DNA of 64,000 nucleotides from Ceratothoa steindachneri (Eukaryota; Arthropoda; Malacostraca; Isopoda; Cymothoidae). The notes beneath the pieces were generated by a model. That model was not told the DNA's origin. It saw nothing but the letters and a program-made list of their open reading frames with translations, and did not search any database. Positions 36,200 through 48,274 of this stretch are shown in pieces. The stretch is from the NCBI GenBank assembly GCA_963969495.1, contig OZ018335.1, positions 85,914,354-85,978,353 on the forward strand, given 5' to 3'. The number at the start of each line of letters is the position of its first letter. Position 1 is the stretch's first letter. Both the position numbers and the translations under genes were made by a program.

Positions 36200-37556
36200 T
36201 CTTCCTTCATCCAGCACAGACACAGACTCTGATGACAAAGGTAGCGACTATGAGCTTCCTTCACCAGTGAAATGCAGCTTTAATAAAAAATCCAATCTTT
36301 AAGAACTTATCGTCAATTGAAGGCAAAGAAACTTCTGTAGTAGTAGGGACAGGTTAAAAGTTAAAAGATAGTGTGACAAAGAACGTACAACACTACAGGA
36401 AGAAGTAAGATCTGATAAGCCATTATATTCTATATATTTTGATGGTAGAAAAGATAGCAAATTTATTGTTGAAACGATGGAGGGAACGCATCGCAAGAAG
36501 AAGATAATAGAAGAGCACATCTCTAGGATAGAAGAACCTGGTTTAGAATAACTTGAACACCTAACAATAAAACAAGTTCTGCAAGTGCTATATGAGAGGC
36601 AATATTCTCGTATCTAGAAGCAAATAACATCGCAAATGATGAACTCGTTGCTGTGGAAGCGATGGAACGGCAGTGAATACAGGAAAAAATGTAGGTGTGA
36701 CCAAAATGTTAGAAGAAATACTTAATAGGCTACTACATTGGTTTGTTTCACCAGCTCCATGCAAATGAGCTCTCATGGCGTAATATCATCAACAATTTGG
36801 ATGGGAAAACAACAGTCTCGTGAATTTGCCGGACCTATAGGGAAACAACTGGATAAAGGTCAGACTCTAAGTGTTGTTGAATTCGAGCCAATTCCGCTTA
36901 ACTTGCCGTTTGCTGAGAGAGGAAATCTGAGCACCGATGAAAAGTATCTGATTGATTTCTTTCTATCTATCCCACAATGTAAATGTCTGATGAAATGGCT
37001 CGTAAGAGTCCTGGAAAAATGTAGCATGCAGAATGGCATACAACGGCAAATCGGATATTTCGATTATATGTTCCGACTTCCGACCCTTCTGACACGCTGA
37101 AATCCATTCTCTTGTTAATCAAGAATGTGGAAAATATTCTTCTCCGAATACTGTAATATGAAAGAAATCATATTCGGTGACCCACATGGAGAAAAATTAT
37201 GAAAGCACGGAATTATTATAAAGGGAAATCAATACGCACTTTCAAGATCCCAATATAAACTTTGAAGCTTACGATACATCCACCTAATTAATTGGCAATA
37301 GACCATTGTGACCGAACCTCCGCTGGCAAGTACGCTCTATGAAGATCTACTTGAAGAATTTATCCATCAACAAGCTAAATTAGATATTCAAAAGTTACCT
37401 TGTCACGCACAAGCGGTTGAGAGATGCATAAAACTCGCCACAGAAGCGTCACTAGCAGTTTGTGGAGAAGAGAAACGGGACTGCTATATAAGGAGTAGAA
37501 TTGAGTACAGGAGAAAAATGCCCTCATTTAATAGCAAGAAGGACTTCCTAATGTAA
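36200..37556 (+). pseudogene. Decayed member of a transposon-like arthropod protein family of unknown function
   Basis: Plus-strand frames in order: YFDGRKDSKFIVETMEGT (about 36440-36490), EEHISRIEEPGLE (about 36510), QLHANELSWRNIINNLDGKT (about 36750-36810), then after a frameshift EFAGPIGKQLDKGQTLSVVE (36819 on) and NLSTDEKYLIDFFLSIPQ, then FKIPNINFEAYD (about 37240-37275), and the last frame 37308-37556 with VTEPPLAS, CHAQAVERCIKLATEASLAV and RKMPSFNSKKDF. I recall this set of motifs from large uncharacterised, multi-copy proteins in arthropod genomes that behave like transposon products, but I cannot name their fold or reaction. At least three frameshifts and several stops occur here. Confidence 0.6.
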
Positions 37557-38239
37557 GGTAATAAAAACTACAAAAAACTAACTAGATTGAATAAATGGAT
37601 ATTTAATAATAGCGAAAATTTAAATATTCGACTGTTAATTGTTCAATTTCTTCTATTTCAGATTGATGATGATAAAAATATACAGGTTGTATGGAAACAA
37701 ACGCAAGAAAAGGAAGGGAAACTTATCAACTAGTAAATTGTTTATATATTTTTATTCATTAAAAATGAAGTAGAATTATTGATTCTAAAGTTTAATTAAT
37801 GGAAATATATTTTGTTAAAGTTTATCGAAATAATATACCCCGTTTATTATGCTGATGTAACCACTTGAAGTTTGAAGATAAATAGAATTTTCTGACAATT
37901 GTGCTTTTTTTTCAAAATTTCAATTGTGTTGACGAAGCTGAAAATATTAATTTAGAAGTCTGAAATTTCAAAACAATAGTTTAGATGTCGGTTCCATCAA
38001 AAAGCCAGGGTGTGAAAATGAGTTTCAAAGGTTTTCTCTAGATTCATAAGATTCTAAATTTCTTGTTAGCTACTTATATTTCAATGTAAAAAGTATTTTT
38101 ATAAGTTAGGTGCAATTGATGTATTAATATAATTGGAAAAGCGTCTGCGGGAAGCTAAAAAACACGGTATTTTCTGGCCATCAATGCCCCAGAGAGAAGT
38201 CAGTCTATTATATTGTACATGAACCATGGGAATAATCAG
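37557..38239. other. AT-rich, no recognisable feature
   Basis: Nothing supportable on either strand. Confidence 0.45.
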
Positions 38240-38240
38240 G

Positions 38241-39133
38241 TGTTATGTCTTAAACATAATATAGCCATGTTATGCCTTGGCTAACAGTATTAGGCCACCC
38301 CAGTGTCTTTGGGTTCTGCTACCTCACATCTCCTGATTGGCGCCAGACCTACAGCGTCGACAACTTTCGCGCAAACCTGTGATGTTCGCTGAAAATATAC
38401 CCCTCCTAACGGACGCCTTATGTCTAATGAGTTTCCCTTTTCGCCTTGTTGGCGCCTCTGGCGACCCGTTTCCGCCGAGGCAGTATAATTAATTTGGAAA
38501 GAGCTTTGAGAAATTAGTAACATACAGCCCCATCTTGGTTAGTAGTTACGTACAGTCTCGTACGCCCTGCTCCACCTCCCAACGGCTTCCAGCTACGAAC
38601 GCGACGTGTCATCTCTCTACTTGCCCTCGCTCTTACCAAAGGCCAGAGTTTCCACACCGACATAAGATAGACACGGACAGGCATCTATTACGCATCTATT
38701 GACTTCGTTCTCGTCTGGAGTACTCCTTCCTTCATTTTTTAGCGAGGTTAAAGAAGAAGGAATCTTGCTAGTTGAACTTCACAGCGCTCCGATTCCTTGT
38801 TGTCTCTAGAGTCTCCAGTCAATTAGTCTTTACATGAGTCTCCCCGTTATTGGCACTCCCCCACTTACCTGGAAGCAATCATCGTACATCCCCTCTTGGA
38901 CTCTCTTCTCCGCCCTGTAATTTGTATATCCCCCCGGTCTGGTACCCCGGATCTCATTTTGTTTATTGTCATTTATTTACTTTTGTGGATAATATTTCAT
39001 TGTATTTAGTAAAGCTATTTTCTACAATTAGTTTTACTTAACTCAGAACCACTAAAAATTTATTATTTAGGCCAAGCGCACTCGATTTTGATTATGTAGC
39101 CCTCGCACTGGGATCACTATATCCTCCCACACA
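38241..39133 (+). repeat. Possible LTR (solo or orphan)
   Basis: The island at 38290-38960 is GC-richer than its flanks. A left end TGTTATGTC (38241) and a right end CCCACACA (39126-39133) give TG...CA borders. Near the right there is an AT-rich part with TTTAGTAAAGC, then GC-rich sequence. The word AATTTCTGGTGGGC directly outside the right end could be a primer binding site, and a similar AATTACTGGTGGGC lies at 33563-33576. I found no partner LTR and no protein downstream. The borders are a proposal only. Confidence 0.3.
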
Positions 39134-41030
39134 ATTTCTGGTGGGCTTCCCACCGGCGTCACCGCAGAGTCAATTATCAGCTAGCATCGACGTTCGACTC
39201 TACGCCAAAACAAAATCAAATCTTTCAAACCAAAATCGTCCTCGATTGAAATAAAAGTATGAAGTGGAAAAGCAAAGAGTTTGCAAGTAGCATCTTGAAT
39301 GTTCACCTTCATATTCAATTTTAAGCTACTACGCTACCATATCTTAACTTCTCTCGAAAACACGTTAGGCGAGACATATATTTTAGCCCCTTTTATCGCA
39401 GATTTTATAGACAAATCTATGTAAGAACATTTAAATTTGCTCATGCTGTATATGTATTTTAGGAGCATGTTTATCACATGGGTAAACAAGTGATTTGCCT
39501 GTGGAATAGGGGGGAAGCAAAAAGGTTAACACTGAATTTCACAGTCAGAACAGGAAATATTTGAGATAGGAAACAAATGATATTAAGAATATGAATGGGG
39601 CTTTTCATTCCAGACATTATTAGCAAGCCAGAAAATTCTTATTTTTTTTTAATTTTGCGTGATGTTTTTAGTTATTAAATGTGAGGTTGTTAAGGAACGC
39701 CATCTATCTCTTGAACAAGAGGGAGCCCCCTGACCGGATAATTAGATCAAAATAAAGATCAGCAAAGGGAAAAATTGGTAAGTCCGTGGGAACCAGGAGC
39801 CTCTCCTCTTTTTTGACATGGTAAGTATTTTGTATTTCTGACATCAACCAGTAAAAAAGTTCTAACTAGCTTCCCTCCAGATAAGAGTGTGCTTAACCTG
39901 CTGTGACGAAGTAAGAAGAAAGACAGTAGTGTTGTGATTGGTTTATTTGTGTGAAGGTCCGTATATAGTCTACCTACCCCAGACTGGGTAAACACCGCGC
40001 GTCTACCAAGTGGTGCGAAGAAGTGCGCTGAGGTGCGTCTCCGCTCTTACTTAGAATTGAACCCGACACCTAGGCAAAAGAAAACCAATCTACCAAGCGA
40101 GAGAGAGATCCAGTGATTAATAAAAAGGAATTATTGTTTAATATTTATATGCACGGTAATACACAAAACATTTAAATAAGAATAATTTATACATAGTGCT
40201 CTTAGAGGTGTAGTTCTCACACGATTAAAGATTGAATTAAAATTAAATTAAAGTCATTAAGATTAAATTAATCTAAGTCGTTCGTTAAAGCAAAAATATG
40301 GGGAGGACCAAATATCAAAATATGGCAATTCTGGCCTTTCGCTGTATAAGCAGAGAATAAGCATTGCCGATGCAGCAAAGGCAGGACTGTGGGAAGTGGA
40401 AAAGGCAAATATGAATAAAAAGAGATCGCACAACAAGAGTAAAGAAAAGAGGAGTGACAAATCTCGTGGACAGCATACACATCAGCAAATTTCAAACCTA
40501 ACTAGAATATTTGAACCAAAAATAAATAGGGTAAAAAACGAGAGATGTGGAAAGTTTGAAAGTTATTAGGTAAACAAAAACTAGAAAATATTTACTGCTC
40601 AATATTGTACCTGGTTAGACTAAGTGACTATTACAAAGCATAAGAAGTCAACTCTTGTGGTATGACATCGCGTGTGACTAAAGAAATGATCAACCCAAGA
40701 GCTATGTGCCTATTTTAACAACGGGATTTTAATTTTTAATGTATAACGATAAGATATAAAAAATAGGAATAAAAAAACACATATTGGGTAAAGTAATTCG
40801 TTTTCCGTTGGAATTTTTTTTTTTATATGTATACATATTTGTATGGCTAATCTTGTCTAGATTCATAAGAGGCTGTTGGTGTCTTGGGTGCGTTCGGTAA
40901 TTTTTCGCCTAACGTTAATATAAAATAAAATAACACTTAGTTTATTTATATAGATAAGTTTACCAAAGTTACATGTTAAAGCCTCGGAGGATTCCTGTAC
41001 TATCCATCTTATTCAATGAAATCACTGTCA
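39134..41030. other. No recognisable feature
   Basis: Moderately GC-rich patches at 39770-40090. Frames at 40263-40495 (two overlapping) have no motif. Low-complexity AATTAAA repeats at 40225-40270. Confidence 0.4.
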
Positions 41031-41034
41031 GCCT

Positions 41035-41590
41035 TAAACATGGACCCCAAACGGTGTCGGATCTTAGTGCAGGCCTTTTCCATGACCAGCACGTTTGACT
41101 AGAGGAAAACTATGGTGATCCTGAACCTAAGCTCTACTTTGGTGGTGCACTGAGACTTGTTTTCTCCTTAACCATGCCCCAAACATAATATTCCAGGGAG
41201 TTAGAGTCTAGGGAGTTGGAAGGACAGATGTTAGGAATGACAGCCAGAAATTCTTTCTCCTGCTTGTGTGGCGTGTGGAAATTCTTGCTGCTTACGCGTA
41301 CTGCCTTCCAGCCGCCAATTCTTAAATAAAGGAGTAGTCCTCTGGGTTGATAAATGGGGACATAACATAGCCCTCACTCATTGCACCCCAAACATTATGA
41401 TATGGACTTGGAACATGGTCTTCATGAGTTTTGGTTGAGATTTGGGGAACGCTGCAAGTAAGTGCTTGTTCTCCTGGTTTACCACCTGCTCCTGGCTGAA
41501 TTTTTTCTCATGAGAGAAGAAACAATTCATGACAGGCTTGAAGGGATGCGTCATTTTGTTCCCAGGGTTCGCAGCACAATCTTTTGGCAG
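41035..41590 (-). pseudogene. Mariner-like transposase, catalytic half
   Basis: On the minus strand the frames read CFFSHEKKFSQEQVVNQENK, then PKLMKTMFQVHIIMFGV, SEGYVMSPFINPEDYSFI, ELAAGRQYA, HTSRRKNFW, the block SNSLDSNSLEYYVWGMV and finally KADSDFIE with a stop near 41030. The family form has FSDEKKF, so the first catalytic Asp is His (codon 41510-41512). In the third block, usually NSPDLNPLDYYVWG, the Asp positions are still partly readable (SLDSNSLEYYVWG). The N-terminal DNA-binding part and the inverted repeats are missing. It belongs to the same broad group as the HTH scrap at 7041-7190. Confidence 0.85.
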
Positions 41591-41594
41591 GTCT

Positions 41595-44500
41595 TTTATC
41601 TAATGTGACAGAAATATAAAATGGATGAGTCCTTCACTTTTCTACCTAACTGTAAAAACCAAAACATTTTTGTCTAGTCATTGATCGAACCTTCTAATCA
41701 ATTTTTCATCACAGGTCAAACTCCTCCTAAAAATGGTTCCCTATTATGTTTCACACATACAAATTATTTCTGAGTTTCATTCATTTGATGTTTAAACCAG
41801 TATTAAAATTTATTCACATTCTTTATTATATTGAGATAAAGGGGTATGGTGGGAACTAAAGCCCTTTAATCTTCAGGAAATGCTAGATTTGTAATTTATG
41901 GATTATTAGCCCTTGCAACCAACTTTTTTTCAGAAATAACTCTAGGTTTGAGCCTCTGTCAAGGCACAATTTTATTTCGCTGTTTCAAGACAAAAACTCA
42001 TTGAACTAATGCTTAGTTGTTCTCACCGTAAAGTTGTTCGCTAAAAAGTATTTATTGATGTTATCAATAGGTTAACCAGCAGGATTCGGAAAATTTAATT
42101 AGTACTTGAAAATTCCTAGGATTTATTGGCTAGAGACCATTGCTGGTGATGGGTGTAAATGGCAAAAAATACATTCAAATTCACTATATTTAAATTTACT
42201 TTATACTTTGTTCCCGTATTCCATTCGAGAGAAAATTCCGTGGAGGTGGGAAGACGCTGATAGCAAGGCGACTTTCATGTCGAGAGGCTCCAAGTAAATC
42301 AACAGGTCTCAAAAGGAGAAATAAAAGATAAGCCCACTTGGGAGCCATTCCAGGAAAATGAAATTAACATTCGATTTCAAGCAGTTATGGGCGTAAAGCA
42401 TCGCATATATTAAATTGTATGACGCTTTTGGTAAGGAAGTGGATGAAACGCGCCTTAAGAGAGCAATGAGTGGATTGGGAGGCAAATTTTATTATTAAGA
42501 AGTAAGACTAAAAGTAAAGAGCCAAGCGTGACTAGAATTAATAGAGCAAAACGAAAATTAAAGTTAATTTTCTATGCAATACTCATTTTAATACATAAGA
42601 ATTGCGTAGATATCTAGTCTTTTACTGATTTGATGTAGCATCCTTTAGCTTTCAACGAATTTACTATGGCAATAAAAACATAAAGTTAAATGAAGTTATA
42701 ATTTATTTAATTATTAACGAAAAGCAACTGAGATTTTCTTATTGTTATATGATTGAAAAAATTGTCATAATAAAGAAATTCTTAGCAAAATGAAATATTA
42801 TTGAATATTCAATATTTTTTAAAGTATCATGGCTGTCTCAGCCAGAGAGATAATTTTTTAAAAAACTTAAAGAGCAGAAGTCGGGATCTGAGAATGGAAA
42901 GGTAAATGGCATACACTGTATATCCCCTTGAGAAGTCAATTTTTAGCCCTTTAACTAGCGCGGCATGAAACCCTCCTAATATAGGGGGAAAAAAGGAGAT
43001 CAGTGCAAATGCTAGTGCCCTATCCAAATCTAAACCATACTTACTCAATAACCCGGATAAGTGGTCAAAACAGAATTTTTATCCCCATTAAACGAGATAG
43101 ATTAAATTGTCAAATGAGCGATTTGATAGAATATCGGTTTCTGAGTGTAGTAACCAATTGGCATGAACAAGAATCCGGTATCTTAAAAATGAATAGGAAA
43201 ATGAATGAACAAACTCGTTACTTAATTATCAGTGTTCAAATGTATCTTTGGAATTCCCAAAATATGGGGATAATAATACTTAAATGCTGGAAGTAATTGG
43301 TTGTAGGGTGTTAGACTTTAATTAAATTCCCAATTGGTCTTTGACAGTGATTATATATTTGATTCAGACATGATTCAGCGGGAAGATTATCGACAAGTTT
43401 CTTTCTATTCAAAGAATAGATATTAATCAATGATTTTAGGGTATATAGCACTATCGATTTAATTTATCCATTTCACTTCATGCCTTTTTAGTTCTTGAAT
43501 CTTAACTACTTTTTTCCCGAACCACTTTTAAAGTAAAATTGAAAAATAAAATAAAGGACTAATTAAATCCATATTGAATGTGTTTCAAACCGAATATTAA
43601 TTACCGATACAAAGTTCTTAAAACTTATCGCAATTTTATAGTTTTAGACGTCATCTCAGAATGCGTTTACTTCATTGCACGGAGGAGATTTTATTTTGCT
43701 CTTTCAGGAATGACCAAAACACAATATGAGTTTTCAAAATGTACAAGAGCGATACGAATAATAAAAAATAATATGAATAAGTTAACAGCCTAATGGGTGA
43801 CAGATATAATACTCAGCGTTCAAATAAGAAAAATGCCAGCAAACGGAAGTATTTTTTCTTTCTATAAATATTGAGGCATTTTTCCCACGGAAAATATTGC
43901 TTTTAAGATGTAACTAGTTTATAACGACCTGCATAATTAGATCAGGAACTTTTAATAATAACAGTGGAAGAAAATTCTTTTATAACTGTTAGACAAAAAG
44001 GTGAAATACTACATTCAATGCATACCACCAGGAATCATCATTTAAAAGAGATGGCAAAGTTTCCTTGTTGATTAATGTATACTAACGATGTGTCAGGTAT
44101 ACTTACGAAAAAGAATCGACTTGTTCATCTTTATTTTCTGTTCTAATAATTACAGTGTTTAGTAGACTTGCTAAAGAACTCGAAGAGTGTTTTTCACCAA
44201 GACAACGAACTACTTCACATCGTTATTTCAATCGGAAACTAATATAATAGTTCATCCTCTAAACTTACCTGAATTACTCCCATCATATTAATATATCTTT
44301 AGTAGTTTAAGGAACACCTGAAAAGAATGAAGACTCCAACAACCAAAGAGGTCGAACCATCCTTAATAATCTTTAAAAAATCAAATTCCAACAATTTTTA
44401 CAAAGATGTCATTGAAAGGTTGGTAGAATGATGGAGTCAATTAATTAAGACTAGTGGAACTTATATATATTTCTAAATAAACCTATAAATAGTTATTTAA

Positions 44501-44769
44501 ATATAAATAACTTCAATTAGGTTATTTTAGATTATACTTGCCTGTGAGTATTATTCTGATTTTAAACTAATTTTAAACTTTTCCTAGCTAGTCTATAATT
44601 ATTGTGGCCCGCTCAGCGTTTACCATTTCATTATTTCTTCTTTTGTATTCTTAAAAAAAATCTAACTTAATTTTGGAATATTTTTCACTATAAAGTATTA
44701 TGGACACCCACCTCTCTTCTTTTCCTATTCGGCTCCTTACCTCTTTGACACGGTGTATTCATTTAATCT
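41595..44769. other. AT-rich, no recognisable feature
   Basis: Frames near 42827-43296 and 43578-43793 show no family motif. Nothing else supportable. Confidence 0.4.
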
Positions 44770-44934
44770 ATGTGGAGAGCACCGATACAAAAAGCGGAGG
44801 TGAAGACGGAGCCGGCTGGCAGAAGGAAGAAGAACGGAAGATTACGTTCCGTAGTTCGAACAAACATTGAAGGTATTCTAGCGAAAGGAAGAATTCTTCA
44901 ACAAGCGGCCAATTACATTCTTTTTCTGAGGTGG
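44770..44934 (+). CDS. Candidate coding exon, unknown product
   Basis: An isolated patch with more G and C than its flanks reads MWRAPIQKAEVKTEPAGRRK and continues to ILQQAANYILFLR. It then meets CTGAGGTGGGT, a good splice-donor shape (donor GT at 44931-44932). The peptide is Lys/Arg-rich and I know no family for it. A pyrimidine-rich stretch lies upstream (44711-44745). This is only a possible exon: no partner exon was found, and chance is a fair alternative. Confidence 0.2.
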
Positions 44935-45894
44935 GTGTCGTTGTTATTCTTTCTTTTTACATCAGTTAACTTCAATTAACCAAATAATAGACTGAATTAG
45001 TCAGGATATTGCCGCAATTAAAATAATTGGATGCATTATATTACCGCGCAATTTCATTCTCTATTTTTGAATCCTTCAGGCGTATGAAACACTTCTGAAT
45101 AGTAAGGAAAATTCTTAATCTAAATATCAAAACTACCTATGTATGACATAGATTCACTTATATGATGCCTAAATCTGCAATATGTAAAATACCATGGTAT
45201 ACAGAGTAGAACTCGACCGGCGTGTTTAATTATGTTTAGAAAAATATTGCTATTTGATAGGTAGAAATCAATATCATTTTAACAAATAACGTCTTTGAAG
45301 TTAAATAAATCTACTAACTTCTGTTCTTTAATGCAGCAAAAGTTATCAGATATACACATGTACGAACTCAAAATTTAAAATATTTTCGTCTTGATATAGG
45401 GATGCCGAAAGAAATAACTTTTGTATATGAGCGACAGAAAGACGTGACTAGATATAAAATTGTGCAATTTAATCATATAAATCACGGAAGCTTGCGTGAT
45501 TTTAAGTTTGCTAAAGAGAAAATTGTGTTATGCTGTTTTATATAATTTCGTAATGTGCACAGAACATTATACTTAATCTTAGCCACCTTTGCTTTTAAGA
45601 GATTTGGTACATATATTAAAAAGAAACATTCTGATTGACTACAAGGTTATTAGCATTATAATAATTTTAGTGAAAATCTCATTTCAGTTATTTATGGCAA
45701 AATCACCTGGACAAAGTTGAGCAAAGAAGAATTAAAAATAATGCATATAACCTCATTTCGAGAATCTTTCAGAGCATATTTAGAAGTAAAATGATTAGTG
45801 TAGATAAACATCACACATTATAAACTAGGACTTTAAGTAGAAATTTATACTACAAAGTAGTTTTATAGATAACATGGGTCTACCAATTAATTAG
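44935..45894. other. AT-rich, no recognisable feature
   Basis: Nothing supportable. Confidence 0.45.
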
Positions 45895-46196
45895 GCTTTT
45901 AGTCGAGAGCAGCTCTAAGCCTCATTAGGTCGGTCGGTCACTCGGTCCCCGTTTTGCTTTTTTGGGGGTTTTGGTAATAACGTTTTAACTATTTGGCCAG
46001 CTCTAACGAAATTAGAAATCTTTATGTTGTTTTACATTTTCTTTCGAATTATAAAATTGCCAAGGTCCTCGTAAGGTTAGCTCCGGAATTATTTTGCTTT
46101 GGAAATAACATCATAACTATTCAGCCGATTCTATGAAATTTGAAACTCTTATGTTGAGTAACATTTTCATTCGAATGATATAAGTCGAGGTATAGC
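45895..46196 (+). repeat. ~127-bp tandem repeat, left part of array
   Basis: A leader like that at 31940 and then two units. The word GGTAATAAC (45973) recurs as GGAAATAAC (46101), a period of 128. Each unit has TAACTATT..GCC, a TCTA..GAAAT word, TTATGTTG, ACATTTTC and TTCGAAT. The array stops at TATAGC (46191-46196), exactly where the gypsy-type LTR begins, and resumes beyond the inserted elements at 51395. Confidence 0.85.
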
Positions 46197-47271
46197 TGAT
46201 ACAAATATATCTAAGTAGGGGATTTGATTAGCCGAATGGTGTAGAGTAGGGGGAAGGACGCTCAGGTGACCTCTACTCGGCTCCATTACCAGATGATGGG
46301 GATAAGCTAATGAATGGGCGAAGGAAACCGTTCCTCTGAGTACGCGGGGAAATAAAAAAAGCGAGTGCTCATTGGCCAAAAATTACTTAGATGTGGCCTA
46401 ATGCTGTTTCTGGTTATTTAAAAGAGGAGTACAAAAATAATGTTTAATAACACACAAAAGAAAAGATAAATATTTACACGAATAAAATTAAATTAAAATT
46501 TTCAAGACTATGGGGTACTCGGTAGTCTGGCAAAAAGGAACAAGATAATGAGCTTATGGCAGGTAAATGTTCAAACTCGGATTGAGCCTTTAGAGGCTGC
46601 GCTGAGCCGAAATACAAATAACTTTATGGGATGACCGTATTAAAGAGATCCTCATGCGTCGACCCCTTGCAGAATTTAATGCTTGAACGACAAAAGAAGG
46701 GGCAATTCGAGGAAGAGAATTGCAGAATGTTGAGATTTACTTCGGAATACCTTGACAATGGAGTACTTGCGCTGGTGAACGAGAACGGCCGTTGCTGGGA
46801 AATCGCCAATTGACTGGGGTGGAGTTCCCCCGGGGAGATTTCTTGCCTTTACGCTCGTGTAACGGAAACAAAGCCAAATCGAGAAGTGACGTGTGTCGTG
46901 AGTGATAGCGAGCCGGTACTGACTTAATCTGGCTAGGTCTGGCGTTAAATACCGGCTGACGATGAGGTATAATCGCCTCTGGCCACGGAGAGGATTCTCC
47001 CAAGGTAAACACAGAGCTGGGGAATGGACGTCTTCCAGCCAGGAATTTGCAATAACAGATGTCCTTCCTCGCTCTCGTATGCTTCAAGATGGTAGGAGGA
47101 AGGTAAGATTGCCTCAAGCATAGGGTAAACCTCCATGAGTAAACACAGCTACGTTCCGAAAGCCTCTTTACTTGATTCTTAGGCCCCTTTCTCTCGTTCT
47201 TTGATCTCGTGTTTGAGAGCTACGTTGGATTCTGAGCTTCATGTGTGCTCTTTTGATACTATTCTTTCACA
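46197..47271 (-). repeat. 3' LTR of the gypsy-type element
   Basis: On the plus strand it begins TGATACAAAT next to the tandem repeat and ends TTCTTTCACA, giving TG...CA ends (on the element's own strand it starts TGTGAAAGAA). The last 120 bases repeat at 49830-49949. The borders fit the polypurine tract directly beside 47271 and the array border at 46196. A 5-bp duplication is not clear (ATAGC against ATACA). Part of it (46640-46850) has an inverted relative at 50090-50300. Confidence 0.7.
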
Positions 47272-47284
47272 TATCCTCCCTTCC
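47272..47284 (-). other. Polypurine tract of the gypsy-type element
   Basis: On the minus strand GGAAGGGAGGATA lies directly before the LTR start TGTGAAAG. This is the usual primer site for plus-strand DNA synthesis and supports both the LTR border and the orientation. Confidence 0.7.
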
Positions 47285-47799
47285 GAAAGCTGACGCTTTT
47301 CAACTTTGTGGAAAGGGGCAAAAAAAAAATTGGGGGCTGTGAAAGATGCGTTACAAATTTCCGGTCTCGATGATACAATTAATCGGGCAATACCTGACCT
47401 GTGTCGATACAAATTTACCGAGTTAAAGCACATGACTAATCCGAGTATCCAAAGAATTTCATTGAACCGCTACAAAAAAAAAGAGGAAAATTTGACCTTC
47501 AAAGTTAATCTCGAATGGAGTCTCACTGGCCTCGGTTTTTTAGTGACCAAAATTATACACGAAAGGAAACAGAAAAAAATTACATAAATACATGGTACAA
47601 AATAACATCATAGAAACATATGTACAGAAGGTTACTAGGGCAATAAAGATATACAATACAAAGACCTAAAAAAAATACAAGGGCGTCTTCTTAACGAAAT
47701 AGGATAAACATACATAAATGTATATACAAGGAATCAATCACAACAAAGAATAAAATGTCTTCTCTTTTACAATTACCTCGCGTTAGGAACCAGGGGTTT

Positions 47800-48250
47800 C
47801 GGCTGAGGCTGTTGGCTAGACAATTTTCCGACCGTTTTATTTACATAATTTTTTACTGATACTTCTGTAGAAATAAATTCCGACGCATGACTCTTTCGTT
47901 GTTGTTTTTAACATTATGTAAATATGTGAGAGTTTGGTGATCAGTCTCCATAACGAACACTTTTTCTACAAGGTACAATTTTAATTTGTGCACACCACAG
48001 ACGATGACAAGTGCTTTTCGTTCTATTACGGCATAGTTCTATTCGTGTGAGAGGTGTTTGTGACTTGGGTAGAGTATCTGATTGCTTTGACCATCATCTC
48101 CGTATTGTAAAAGAACAGTCTATCCCCTTGTTGTTCGTATCAGTCCGGATTCTGAAAGGACTACTGGGACAAGGCTACCTAAGAATGAGGGCGGACGCCA
48201 ATTTAACTTTTAGTTGGGTGAAGTGAAGAGTGGTTTTTGGAGTCCAAATA
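47800..48250 (-). pseudogene. Gypsy-type RNase H region
   Basis: On the minus strand the frame reads IIWTPKTTLHFTQLKVKLAS and then FRIRTDTNNKGID, matching the connection domain and the first RNase H block of gypsy elements (family form TDASN.GIG), with the catalytic Asp in RTD present and Ala-Ser changed. Further RNase H sequence up to about 47800 is heavily frameshifted (YGD.SPNSHIFT corresponds to the TDH block). It follows RT directly, but about 130 residues between them are missing. Confidence 0.6.
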
Positions 48251-48274
48251 ATGCGGTCAGGTGATTTTTTTTCC

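Noticed and set aside
40263..40495. Two overlapping hydrophobic frames as membrane proteins
   Set aside because: They overlap in different frames of the same strand and are explained by pyrimidine-rich minus-strand sequence.
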